A DNA stretch of 8,022 nucleotides, taken from positions 1 through 8,022 of the forward strand of contig SMXJ01000136.1 in NCBI GenBank assembly GCA_004356305.1, in the 5' to 3' direction. The first letter of the stretch is position 1; each line of letters begins with the position of its first letter. Below the pieces are notes generated by a model. That model was not told where the DNA came from. It saw nothing but the letters and a program-made list of their open reading frames with translations, and did not search any database. Origin of the DNA: Bacteroidota bacterium (GTDB lineage Bacteria; Bacteroidota; Bacteroidia; Flavobacteriales; Flavobacteriaceae). Shown here one piece after another: positions 1-5,432 of the stretch. Both the position numbers and the translations under genes were made by a program.

Positions 1-1
1 T

Positions 2-373
2 CGATATGCCGGCGCTTCTGCCTTCTATCGCGGGGGCATCATACCCTATGCCACTGAGTTAAAAATCTCGATATTAGGGGTGAGTGATGAATTGATAAAA
101 AAACATAGTGTAGTGAGTCTCCCGGTTGCCGAGTCCATGGCCGAACGGGGATCGAAGATCTTTCAAAGTGACTATTCCATCGCCACAACGGGAATCGCAG
201 GGCCCACCAAAGGGGATGGGGATGATGAAATTGGGACGGTATGTATTGCCATTGCCGCCCCGAACGGGGTTATTTCAGAAAAGTTCCTTTTCGGTAAAGT
301 ACGAGAACGTGTGATTCAAAAATCTGTCAGTAAAGCCTTCGAAATGCTGCTCAAAGAAATTTCAAAAAACTAA
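2..373 (+). CDS. cinA: CinA family protein, C-terminal (NMN amidohydrolase-like) domain, 5'-truncated by window edge
   Basis: The reading frame is open from base 2 and ends at TAA 371-373, giving 123 residues that belong to the C-terminal domain of CinA. The gene starts before the window, so the first in-frame codons matter more than the internal ATG-like starts. Visible family landmarks are AGASAFYRGGIIPYA near the beginning, the LGVSDEL segment, the VVSLPVAESMAE helix, and the TTGIAGPTKG glycine-rich loop, which is the most conserved signature of the domain. In the family this domain hydrolyses nicotinamide mononucleotide to nicotinate mononucleotide (pyridine nucleotide recycling); in full-length CinA it is preceded by a MoaB/MogA-like domain, which is not visible here. 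Position directly upstream of rpmB matches Flavobacteriaceae gene order. The next gene has its own promoter at 387-414, so it need not depend on cinA transcription. Family assignment is firm; full-length architecture is unseen. Confidence 0.93.
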   Translation, partial: RYAGASAFYRGGIIPYATELKISILGVSDELIKKHSVVSLPVAESMAERGSKIFQSDYSIATTGIAGPTKGDGDDEIGTVCIAIAAPNGVISEKFLFGKVRERVIQKSVSKAFEMLLKEISKN

Positions 374-386
374 ATTTCTTTTGTTG

Positions 387-414
387 TTGAAATCAATTTA
401 TTTACTTAAATTTG
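387..414 (+). promoter_or_regulatory. Bacteroidota-type promoter for rpmB-rpmG-DUF4295
   Basis: TTG at 387-389 is followed by a 17-nt spacer and TAAATTTG at 407-414, matching the Bacteroidota primary-sigma consensus of a -33 TTG and a -7 TAnnTTTG. The TTG is repeated three times (381, 384, 387), so alternative spacings of 20 and 23 nt are equally allowed. Transcription should start around 420, leaving a leader of roughly 30 nt that is A/T-rich before the rpmB ATG at 449. The placement in the only gap between cinA and rpmB supports the call. Confidence 0.75.
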
Positions 415-448
415 CACCCGGTTAAAAATTATTATAAAAACTAAGACA

Positions 449-688
449 ATGTCAAGAGTTTGTGAACTTACAGGGAAAAGAGCGATGTCAGGGAACAAGG
501 TATCTCACGCGCTGAACAGATCGAAACGCAAGTTTCATGTGAATCTGGTTAAAAAGCGTTTCTATATTCCTGAAGAAGACAAATGGTTAACCCTGCGAGT
601 TTCGACTTCAGCATTGAAGAATATTAACAAAAAAGGTATTTCTGCTGTGATCAAAGAAGCCCGTGCAAAAGGGTTCTTGAAGCAGTAA
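449..688 (+). CDS. rpmB: 50S ribosomal protein L28 (bL28)
   Basis: This encodes 79 residues, the usual bL28 length, and begins with the diagnostic MSRVCELTGKRAMSGNKVSHA segment split as MSRVCELTGKR then SGNKVSHA. The basic middle (RSKRKFHVNLVKKRFYIP) and the C-terminal helix with VIKEARAKGFL are also typical. bL28 is a component of the large ribosomal subunit. The ATG at 449 is preceded by an A-rich leader without a Shine-Dalgarno sequence, as is normal in Bacteroidota. It is the first gene of a three-gene unit: rpmG starts 27 nt after its stop, and the promoter lies at 387-414. Nothing is truncated or unusual. Identification is firm. Confidence 0.97.
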   Translation: MSRVCELTGKRAMSGNKVSHALNRSKRKFHVNLVKKRFYIPEEDKWLTLRVSTSALKNINKKGISAVIKEARAKGFLKQ

Positions 689-715
689 TCGCATTAATTT
701 TTAAAGTCGAGTAAG

Positions 716-898
716 ATGGCTAAGAAAGGAAATAGAGTTCAGGTGATTTTAGAGTGTACCGAGCATAAGGCAACTGGAATGCCGGGTACTTCTCGATACA
801 TTACCACCAAGAACAAAAAGAATACTCCGGATAGAATGGAATTGAAAAAATTCAACCCCATCTTGAAGAAAATGACCGTACATAAAGAAATTAAATAA
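716..898 (+). CDS. rpmG: 50S ribosomal protein L33 (bL33), zinc-free type
   Basis: This encodes 60 residues starting MAKKGNRVQVILECTEHK, with the GTSRYITTKNKKNTPDR core and the KMTVHKEIK tail typical of bL33, a small protein of the large subunit near the E site. Zinc-binding L33 carries two CxxC pairs; here only one cysteine remains (residue 14, in ECTEHK) and the second pair is replaced (NPILKKMTVHKE), so this is the metal-independent form. It lies between rpmB (27 nt upstream) and the DUF4295-type gene (13 nt downstream), clearly one transcription unit. No Shine-Dalgarno sequence is visible before the ATG. Identification is firm. Confidence 0.96.
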   Translation: MAKKGNRVQVILECTEHKATGMPGTSRYITTKNKKNTPDRMELKKFNPILKKMTVHKEIK

Positions 899-911
899 CT
901 ATCAAAGAGTC

Positions 912-1064
912 ATGGCAAAGAAATCAATAGCATCGTTACAATCCGGATCTAAGCGTTTGACCAAAGCGGTCAAAATGGTGAAAAGTGAAAAAACAGGTGC
1001 CTATATATTTGTTGAGTCTATCATGCCGCCGGACCGTGTGAACGATTGGTTGGCTAAGAAATAA
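912..1064 (+). CDS. DUF4295 family small basic protein, probable phylum-specific ribosomal protein
   Basis: This 50-codon gene starts at ATG 912 and ends at TAA 1062-1064. It reads MAKKSIASLQSGSKRLTKAV, continues with a KMVKSEKTGAYIFVE segment and ends in a PPDRVNDWLAKK tail. It is strongly basic at the N-terminus, like small ribosomal proteins. It follows rpmG by 13 nt and is followed directly by the operon terminator. From memory, this is the DUF4295 family, confined to Bacteroidota and always found next to rpmG. I also recall that the Flavobacterium johnsoniae ribosome structure described a small phylum-specific large-subunit protein called bL38; equating the two is plausible, but I hold it with moderate confidence only. 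Location in a ribosomal protein operon independently suggests a ribosomal or ribosome-associated role. Coding status is firm; the exact role is inferred. Confidence 0.88.
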   Translation: MAKKSIASLQSGSKRLTKAVKMVKSEKTGAYIFVESIMPPDRVNDWLAKK

Positions 1065-1086
1065 TCAACCCATACAGTATTTCCTC

Positions 1087-1117
1087 AAAGCCACCTTTTT
1101 ACATAGGTGGCTTTTTT
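1087..1117 (+). terminator. Intrinsic terminator of the rpmB operon
   Basis: A perfect 10-bp stem, AAAGCCACCT (1087-1096) against AGGTGGCTTT (1105-1114), encloses an 8-nt T-rich loop; the 3' arm runs into an uninterrupted T tract (1112-1117). It begins 22 nt after the stop of the 50-residue gene. The A-rich 5' arm opposite the T tract could also let it work from the other direction. It separates the ribosomal protein unit from ftsY. Confidence 0.9.
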
Positions 1118-1190
1118 GCACTCTGTACTCGATGTGGGGCCTGTTGGTTTAAGTGGCGAAACTGTTCATGATTATGCGGTTAAAATGTTG

Positions 1191-1198
1191 TAATTTTG
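1191..1198 (+). promoter_or_regulatory. Probable -7 element of the ftsY promoter
   Basis: TAATTTTG at 1191-1198 matches the Bacteroidota -7 consensus TAnnTTTG and is followed by CACC, exactly as the rpmB promoter is (TTTGCACC in both). No TTG lies at the preferred 17-23 nt distance; the nearest candidate is TTC at 1165-1167 with a 23-nt spacer, so the upstream element is weak. It lies after the terminator at 1087-1117 and before ftsY, where a promoter is required. Transcription from here would carry the structured element at 1211-1282 in the ftsY leader. Confidence 0.6.
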
Positions 1199-1210
1199 CA
1201 CCTTTATTTA

Positions 1211-1282
1211 TGGCGTTCCCCTCCCGAGTGCTCGGGATCGGGCTTTCACTACTACATGGTAGTTTAGTTCAATCCCTAACGC
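1211..1282 (+). repeat. Foldable intergenic repeat-like element in the ftsY leader
   Basis: The 255-bp gap between the 50-residue gene and ftsY holds, besides the terminator and promoter, a compact element with nested complementarity. GCGTT (1213-1217) pairs with AACGC (1278-1282) and closes the element. Inside are a hairpin TCCCGA/TCGGGA (1222-1227 with 1232-1237, 4-nt loop) and a second hairpin ACTAC/GTAGT (1251-1255 with 1259-1263), extendable by ACT/AGT (1248-1250 with 1266-1268). GGGAT (1234-1238) can alternatively pair with ATCCC (1272-1276), which competes with the first hairpin. Its wording, including GTTCCCCTCCCGAG, GGGCTTTC and TCAATCCCTAACGC, resembles from memory a short non-coding element scattered between genes in many Flavobacteriaceae. 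No ORF of note covers it. Whether it acts in RNA or is a passive repeat is unknown. Confidence 0.55.
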
Positions 1283-1319
1283 AACTATTAAAGATCAATA
1301 AGAAATTATCAAAGAATCA

Positions 1320-2273
1320 ATGAGCTTTTTTAAAAAAATATTTTCAAAGGAAAAAAAAGAAACCCTGGATAAAGGACTCGAAAAGTCTAAGTCTTCTTTT
1401 CTCGATAAACTCTCCAAAGCGGTGGCCGGAAAAAGTAAAGTTGATGAGGATGTTTTAGATAATCTTGAAGAAGTATTGATCTCCAGTGATGTCGGTGTTA
1501 AGACAACACTCAAGATCATCGATCGCATTGAAGCTCGTGTCGCCAAAGACAAATACCTGGGTACAGATGAGCTTAATAAGATCCTTCGAGAAGAGATCGC
1601 CGGACTCCTGAGTGAAACCAATTCCGGAGAAGCGACAAAATTCGACCTGCCTTCAACAAATAAACCCCATGTGATCATGGTGGTAGGAGTCAATGGTGTA
1701 GGAAAGACAACCACCATTGGTAAGTTGGCCTATCAATTTAAAAAAGAAGGTAAAAAAGTAATATTGGGGGCTGCGGATACTTTTCGGGCAGCGGCCATAG
1801 ACCAATTGCAAGTTTGGGCAGATAGAACCGATGTTCCTTTAGTAAAACAAAGTATGGGAAGTGACCCTGCCAGTGTCGCTTATGATACGTTAGAGAGTGC
1901 CATCACCCGGGATGCGGATGTAGTGATCATCGACACGGCCGGCCGTTTGCATAACAAAGTAAATCTCATGAATGAGCTGACCAAAATAAAACGGGTGATG
2001 CAAAAAATTATAGACGATGCACCTCAGGAGGTATTGTTGATATTGGACGGCTCAACAGGGCAAAACGCCTTCGAACAGGCGAAACAGTTTACGGCCGCCA
2101 CAGAGGTAACTTCACTCGCAGTTACCAAGCTCGATGGTACCGCCAAAGGGGGAGTGGTCATTGGAATAAGTGATCAGTTTCAAATTCCCGTAAAATATAT
2201 TGGTGTTGGAGAAGGAATTGAGGACTTACAGGTTTTCAATAAATTCGAGTTTGTGGATTCGTTTTTTAATTAG
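1320..2273 (+). CDS. ftsY: Signal recognition particle receptor FtsY (SRP GTPase)
   Basis: This 317-residue SRP-family GTPase is the receptor that docks SRP-ribosome complexes to the inner membrane for co-translational insertion. Residues 1-35 form a short basic, Lys-rich A-region stub (FFKKIFSKEKKE), much shorter than in E. coli and suited to peripheral membrane binding. The N domain helical bundle follows (about 36-115). The G domain carries G1 GVNGVGKTTT (123-132), G2 DTFRAAA (153-159), G3 DTAGR (205-209), G4 TKLDG (269-273) and the closing GVGEG loop (295-299). DTFRAAA, and the absence of a methionine-rich M domain, separate it from Ffh. The start at 1320 (MSFFKKIFSK) is preceded by an A-rich leader with no Shine-Dalgarno sequence. 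A promoter is proposed at 1191. In related genomes rimO tends to follow directly; here a 119-codon gene intervenes. Identification is firm. Confidence 0.97.
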   Translation: MSFFKKIFSKEKKETLDKGLEKSKSSFLDKLSKAVAGKSKVDEDVLDNLEEVLISSDVGVKTTLKIIDRIEARVAKDKYLGTDELNKILREEIAGLLSETNSGEATKFDLPSTNKPHVIMVVGVNGVGKTTTIGKLAYQFKKEGKKVILGAADTFRAAAIDQLQVWADRTDVPLVKQSMGSDPASVAYDTLESAITRDADVVIIDTAGRLHNKVNLMNELTKIKRVMQKIIDDAPQEVLLILDGSTGQNAFEQAKQFTAATEVTSLAVTKLDGTAKGGVVIGISDQFQIPVKYIGVGEGIEDLQVFNKFEFVDSFFN

Positions 2274-2277
2274 AGGC

Positions 2278-2305
2278 AAGAAGTAAGTAGCAAGAAGTAA
2301 GTATA
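2278..2305 (+). repeat. Heptad-period direct repeat, left flank of S23 gene
   Basis: The 13-mer CAAGAAGTAAGTA occurs at 2277-2289 and again at 2291-2303, a 14-nt (2 x 7) offset; the underlying unit is about 7 nt and begins AAG. The array fills most of the 36 nt between the ftsY stop and the next ATG. It is the left arm of the inverted pair described for the cassette. The same unit length and AAG wording recurs at 6660-6694. Confidence 0.75.
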
Positions 2306-2309
2306 AGAA

Positions 2310-2669
2310 ATGGGCAATTCTAAAAGTTTTAAGGATTTAATTGTATGGCAAAAAGCGCATCAATTGGTTCTTGAAATTTATAAAATGAGCTTGCTTATTC
2401 CAGAGACTGAAAAGTATGGAATAACTCATCAAATTAAGAGGTGTGCTGCTTCGGTACCAGCCAATATTTCCGAATCTTGTGGAAGAATCGGGTTGAAAGA
2501 CAAGATTCGATTCCTTTATATCGCAAATGGCTCTCTCGAAGAAACAAAATATTTTTTAATTCTCATTGAAGATCTTAATTTTCAAGAAACGAACCTTATA
2601 ATTGACAAAGCTGAAGAAGTTTCAAAAATATTAAACGCTTATATAAATAAAATGAAAGTAAGTTTGTAA
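2310..2669 (+). CDS. Four-helix bundle protein, S23 / 23S rRNA intervening-sequence family
   Basis: This encodes 119 residues, the usual length for the family known as S23 ribosomal protein or four helix bundle protein (related to the Avd accessory protein of diversity-generating retroelements). Family landmarks are FKDLIVWQKAHQLVLEIY at the N-terminus, the IPETEKYGITHQIKRCAASVPANISES segment (read from 30 to 56), and a GSLEETKYFLILIEDL helix. The usual NIAEG is NISES here. Members form pentameric alpha-helical barrels with a basic surface thought to bind nucleic acid; no catalytic function is known. The gene is visibly AT-richer than its neighbours: hand counts of 60-nt stretches give about 28% GC here versus 42-55% in ftsY and rimO, suggesting transfer. 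It is flanked by heptad arrays in inverted orientation. No reverse transcriptase or template/variable repeat is in the window, so a retroelement role is not supported. Family is firm, role unknown. Confidence 0.9.
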   Translation: MGNSKSFKDLIVWQKAHQLVLEIYKMSLLIPETEKYGITHQIKRCAASVPANISESCGRIGLKDKIRFLYIANGSLEETKYFLILIEDLNFQETNLIIDKAEEVSKILNAYINKMKVSL

Positions 2670-2694
2670 TTCTTGATTCTTACTAATTACTTCT
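2670..2694 (-). repeat. Inverted heptad array, right flank of S23 gene
   Basis: Read on the minus strand this stretch begins AGAAGTAATTAGTAAGAA and again has a roughly 7-nt period. It matches 2279-2301 at 19 of 23 positions in inverted orientation. It fills the gap between the S23 stop (2669) and the rimO ATG (2699), so it would also be the leader of rimO in a read-through transcript. Confidence 0.65.
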
Positions 2695-2698
2695 AAAC

Positions 2699-4006
2699 AT
2701 GAGAACAAAATCTTTGAATAAAAACAAGATCAACGTAGTCACCCTTGGCTGTTCAAAGAACGTATACGACAGTGAAGTGTTGATGGGACAATTGCGTGCC
2801 AACAATAAGGATGTGGTACACGAAGAGGAGGGTAATGTGGTAGTGATCAATACCTGTGGTTTTATCGCTAATGCGAAGGAGGAAAGTATAAATACCATTC
2901 TGGAGTACGTTCAGAAAAAAGAGGATGGGATCGTAGATAAGGTTTTTGTTACCGGATGTTTGAGCGAGCGTTACAAATCCGACCTCCTAAAAGAAATTCC
3001 AAATGTAGATCAGTATTTTGGAACCACAGAATTACCGGGTTTATTGAAAGCCCTGGGAGCTGATTACAAGCACGAGTTGATTGGAGAACGGCTCACCACA
3101 ACTCCCAAGAACTACGCCTACCTCAAAATTGCCGATGGTTGTGACCGCCCTTGTTCGTTCTGTGCCATTCCCCTCATGCGTGGGAAGCACAGGTCGACGC
3201 CGATAGAAGAAGTGATAATCGAGGCTCAAAAGCTGGCGGCGAACGGTGTAAAAGAACTTATTCTCATTGCACAGGATCTAACCTATTACGGACTGGACAT
3301 ATACAAAGAAAGATCTTTGGCTAAACTCCTGAAAGAATTGGTAAAAGTTGACGGTATCGAGTGGATACGGCTGCACTATGCATTCCCAACAGGGTTTCCG
3401 ATGAATGTGTTGGAAGTTATGCGCGACGAGCGCAAAATTTGCAATTATATCGACATCCCTCTCCAGCACATCGCAGATCCAATCTTAAAATCGATGCGCC
3501 GGGGCACTACTCAAGAGAAAACCACGAAGTTGTTGGACAAGTTTCGAGCCCTAATTCCTGAAATGGCAATCCGAACTACGCTTATCGTAGGATATCCGGG
3601 CGAGACGGAAGCCCATTTCCAAACCCTGAAACAATGGGTACAAGAGCAGCGATTTGAGCGAATGGGCTGTTTTACCTATTCCCACGAAGAAAATACACAT
3701 GCGTACCAACTTGAAGATGATGTTTCCGAGGAAGTAAAAATGCGGCGCGCCAATGAGATCATGGAAATTCAGTCACAGATCTCCTGGGAGCTCAATCAAC
3801 AAAAAATAGGTAAAGAATTTAGAGTGATCATCGATCGAAAAGAGGGCACATACTATGTAGGACGCACCGAATATGATAGTCCGGATGTAGATAATGAAGT
3901 GCTCATCAATGCCGAAGAGGGCTACCTGCGCACAGGAGAATTTTGCAATGTTATAATTACTGCTGCCGAAGATTTTGATCTCTACGCAAAAGTAATTCCC
4001 AAATAA
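2699..4006 (+). CDS. rimO: Ribosomal protein S12 methylthiotransferase RimO (radical SAM)
   Basis: This 435-residue enzyme adds a methylthio group to the conserved Asp of ribosomal protein S12 (Asp89 in E. coli numbering), using two [4Fe-4S] clusters and S-adenosylmethionine. The N-terminal MTTase domain has its three cluster cysteines at Cys18 (LGCSKN), Cys53 (NTCGF) and Cys87 (TGCLSERY). The radical SAM domain follows with the CxxxCxxC motif at Cys148, Cys152 and Cys155 (DGCDRPCSFC), then RGKHRSTP and the core to about residue 360. The C-terminal TRAM domain (about 370-435) contains the RVIIDRKEG and YVGRTEYDSPDVDNEV segments. The latter and NVYDSE identify RimO against MiaB. The ATG at 2699 follows the right-hand inverted repeat by 4 nt and gives the usual Flavobacteriaceae N-terminus. 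All key residues are intact. It may be co-transcribed with ftsY through the S23 gene. Confidence 0.96.
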   Translation: MRTKSLNKNKINVVTLGCSKNVYDSEVLMGQLRANNKDVVHEEEGNVVVINTCGFIANAKEESINTILEYVQKKEDGIVDKVFVTGCLSERYKSDLLKEIPNVDQYFGTTELPGLLKALGADYKHELIGERLTTTPKNYAYLKIADGCDRPCSFCAIPLMRGKHRSTPIEEVIIEAQKLAANGVKELILIAQDLTYYGLDIYKERSLAKLLKELVKVDGIEWIRLHYAFPTGFPMNVLEVMRDERKICNYIDIPLQHIADPILKSMRRGTTQEKTTKLLDKFRALIPEMAIRTTLIVGYPGETEAHFQTLKQWVQEQRFERMGCFTYSHEENTHAYQLEDDVSEEVKMRRANEIMEIQSQISWELNQQKIGKEFRVIIDRKEGTYYVGRTEYDSPDVDNEVLINAEEGYLRTGEFCNVIITAAEDFDLYAKVIPK

Positions 4007-4042
4007 TAGATTCATATCGAATAATTCTCAGATCGAAGGAAT

Positions 4043-4068
4043 TTGGGAAGATGTTTTTACTACTTTTG
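4043..4068 (+). promoter_or_regulatory. Candidate promoter of the sialidase-like lipoprotein
   Basis: TACTTTTG at 4061-4068 fits the -7 consensus TAnnTTTG. TTG at 4043-4045 lies 15 nt upstream, slightly closer than the preferred 17-23 nt. Transcription would begin near 4075, downstream of the ATG at 4051 and just upstream of the ATG at 4084. This therefore favours 4084 as the translation start of the lipoprotein. The motif is short and untested. Confidence 0.4.
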
Positions 4069-4083
4069 AAGAAACTATGCGAT

Positions 4084-5316
4084 ATGCGTCCTGTCCTTCT
4101 TTTCATTCTCTATCTTCTTTGTTTCACTTCCTGCAAGAATGAAGTAAAAAAAGAGCCTGTATCAACTTCAGAATCAACTGAACAGCTTGTTCAGATTATG
4201 GAGAATCCTTCCGAAGAAAATAGTCAATTGCCAAGATTATTCAGCAATAACAAAGGACTTTACTTTTCCTGGGTTACACAAAAGGATTCCATGACGGTGA
4301 TGAGTTATTCAGTGTTAAAGAACGGTGCCTGGATGCCTGTTTCAGAAATAATAAAAGGCGATGATTGGTTTAACAATTGGGCCGACTTCCCCGCCATCGC
4401 AGAAAATGGTGGAAATATATTGAGCAGTATCCTTCAAAAATCAGCAAATGGAACCTATACCTACGATGTAAAACTGAATCTTTATAATGCCAAAAATAAT
4501 ACCTGGAAAAACAATTTTATTCTTCACGACGACGGTACTAAAAGTGAGCATGGATTTGTGTCAATGCTACCCTGGGATGATGACCAATTTTTTGTCACCT
4601 GGCTGGACGGAAGAGAAACGGTGGGCAAAGGACATGGTGGTGGACAGATGACCCTGAGAGGCGCTTTTGTAACTTCTGAAGGAGAAATTGTAAATGATAT
4701 TGAACTGGATCCGCGAATTTGCGATTGCTGTCAAACGAGTGCAGCAAAAACAGCGAATACTATTCTTGTGGCTTATCGCGATAGAAGTGATGAGGAAATC
4801 AGAGATATTTCAGTATTGCGTTTTGAAGATGGAATCTGGTCCCAACCACAAACTATTGGCAACGATAATTGGAAGATCGCCGGTTGTCCCGTAAATGGGC
4901 CCTCCATCGATGCCTTTGAACAAAGTGTTGCAGTGGCATGGTTTACGGCCGCAAGTGGCGAAGGCGATGTAATGGTCGCCTTTTCTAACGATAGCGGTGA
5001 ATCCTTTGGGCCATCATTTAGGATAGATGCCGGCAGTGCTACCGGTAGAGTCGATATCGCCATGATCAGCGATGATGAAGCTGCGGTGTTATGGATGCAA
5101 CCCAAAGGCGATGATGAGGTGATCTATCTTATGAAGATCAATAGCCATGGGCATACGGGTAATCCAATCATCATTTCGCAAACCAGCCCTGAACGTGCCA
5201 GTGGATTTCCACAGATGGAACGAATCGATGATACAGTTTATATCGCCTGGACAAAAATTGAAGAAGAAGGTAAGACTGGCATAGAGATGGCTTCCATTTC
5301 CCTGTCACAGTTATAA
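4084..5316 (+). CDS. Sialidase-like beta-propeller lipoprotein of unknown substrate
   Basis: From ATG 4084 the product has 410 residues. An in-frame ATG at 4051 would add 11 residues ahead of the signal peptide; 4084 is preferred because it gives a standard lipoprotein leader (MRPVLLFILYLLCFTSC) and a candidate -7 element lies at 4061-4068. Cys17, followed by KNEVKKEP, is the likely lipidated residue, placing the protein in the envelope; the Phe at -3 is a loose lipobox, tolerated in Bacteroidota. The rest is beta-rich with repeated W/F-rich strands, as in BNR/sialidase-like propellers, and an Asp-box-like SNDSGESFG (301-309). Two conserved-looking stretches stand out: DPRICDCCQTSAAKT with Cys213, Cys215, Cys216, and IAGCPVNGPS with Cys268. 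YRDRSDEEIRD lies between them. The catalytic Arg triad and Asp/Tyr/Glu of true sialidases cannot be recognised, so sialidase activity should not be assumed. It sits alone between rimO and a glycosyltransferase gene. Confidence 0.8.
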   Translation: MRPVLLFILYLLCFTSCKNEVKKEPVSTSESTEQLVQIMENPSEENSQLPRLFSNNKGLYFSWVTQKDSMTVMSYSVLKNGAWMPVSEIIKGDDWFNNWADFPAIAENGGNILSSILQKSANGTYTYDVKLNLYNAKNNTWKNNFILHDDGTKSEHGFVSMLPWDDDQFFVTWLDGRETVGKGHGGGQMTLRGAFVTSEGEIVNDIELDPRICDCCQTSAAKTANTILVAYRDRSDEEIRDISVLRFEDGIWSQPQTIGNDNWKIAGCPVNGPSIDAFEQSVAVAWFTAASGEGDVMVAFSNDSGESFGPSFRIDAGSATGRVDIAMISDDEAAVLWMQPKGDDEVIYLMKINSHGHTGNPIIISQTSPERASGFPQMERIDDTVYIAWTKIEEEGKTGIEMASISLSQL

Positions 5317-5432
5317 GCTTTTCTTTTTTACCTTTAAGACCTTAAGCCATAGTGCCCTTTCATGCATAAAAAAATTGATCTACTCAATATCGGACTTTAT
5401 TGACGGCCAGGTACCATCCTAATAACTATCCA

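Larger units (their letters stand above)
2277..2694. mobile_element. Putative IVS-like cassette: S23 family gene within inverted heptad repeats
   Basis: The unit runs from a direct-repeat array after the ftsY stop to its imperfect inverted counterpart after the four-helix-bundle gene. Positions 2279-2301 and 2672-2694 are complementary at 19 of 23 positions, plus one possible G:U pair, so a transcript would close into a long stem with the ORF in the loop. That is the architecture of 23S rRNA intervening sequences carrying an S23 ORF. No transposase, integrase or target duplication is seen, so mobility is inferred from architecture, low GC and interruption of the ftsY-rimO neighbourhood. How it moves, if it does, is unknown. 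Confidence 0.45.

Noticed and set aside
1295..1717. Minus-strand open frame of 140 codons over the start of ftsY
   Set aside because: It is antisense to the well-identified N and G domains of FtsY, has Ser/Leu-rich low-information content and no recognisable domain.
2310..2669. Diversity-generating retroelement, suggested by the Avd-like four-helix bundle
   Set aside because: There is no reverse transcriptase, template repeat or variable repeat in the window; S23-family genes commonly occur without them.
4051..4083. Upstream start for the lipoprotein gene
   Set aside because: It places MFLLLLKKLCD before an already complete signal peptide, and a candidate -7 element lies downstream of it.
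4773..5105. Minus-strand open frame of 110 codons inside the lipoprotein gene
   Set aside because: It mirrors the coding strand of a lipoprotein gene with clear signal peptide and propeller features; no promoter or family support.
5400..5432. Upstream start for the glycosyltransferase
   Set aside because: The added residues MTARYHPNNYP do not belong to a GT-B N-terminus; MKSLLIIGIT begins exactly at the first beta strand.
5317..5432. Promoter or terminator in the gap before the glycosyltransferase
   Set aside because: TACCTTTA at 5329 is one base off the -7 consensus and has no upstream TTG at a suitable distance; no hairpin with a T tract was found.
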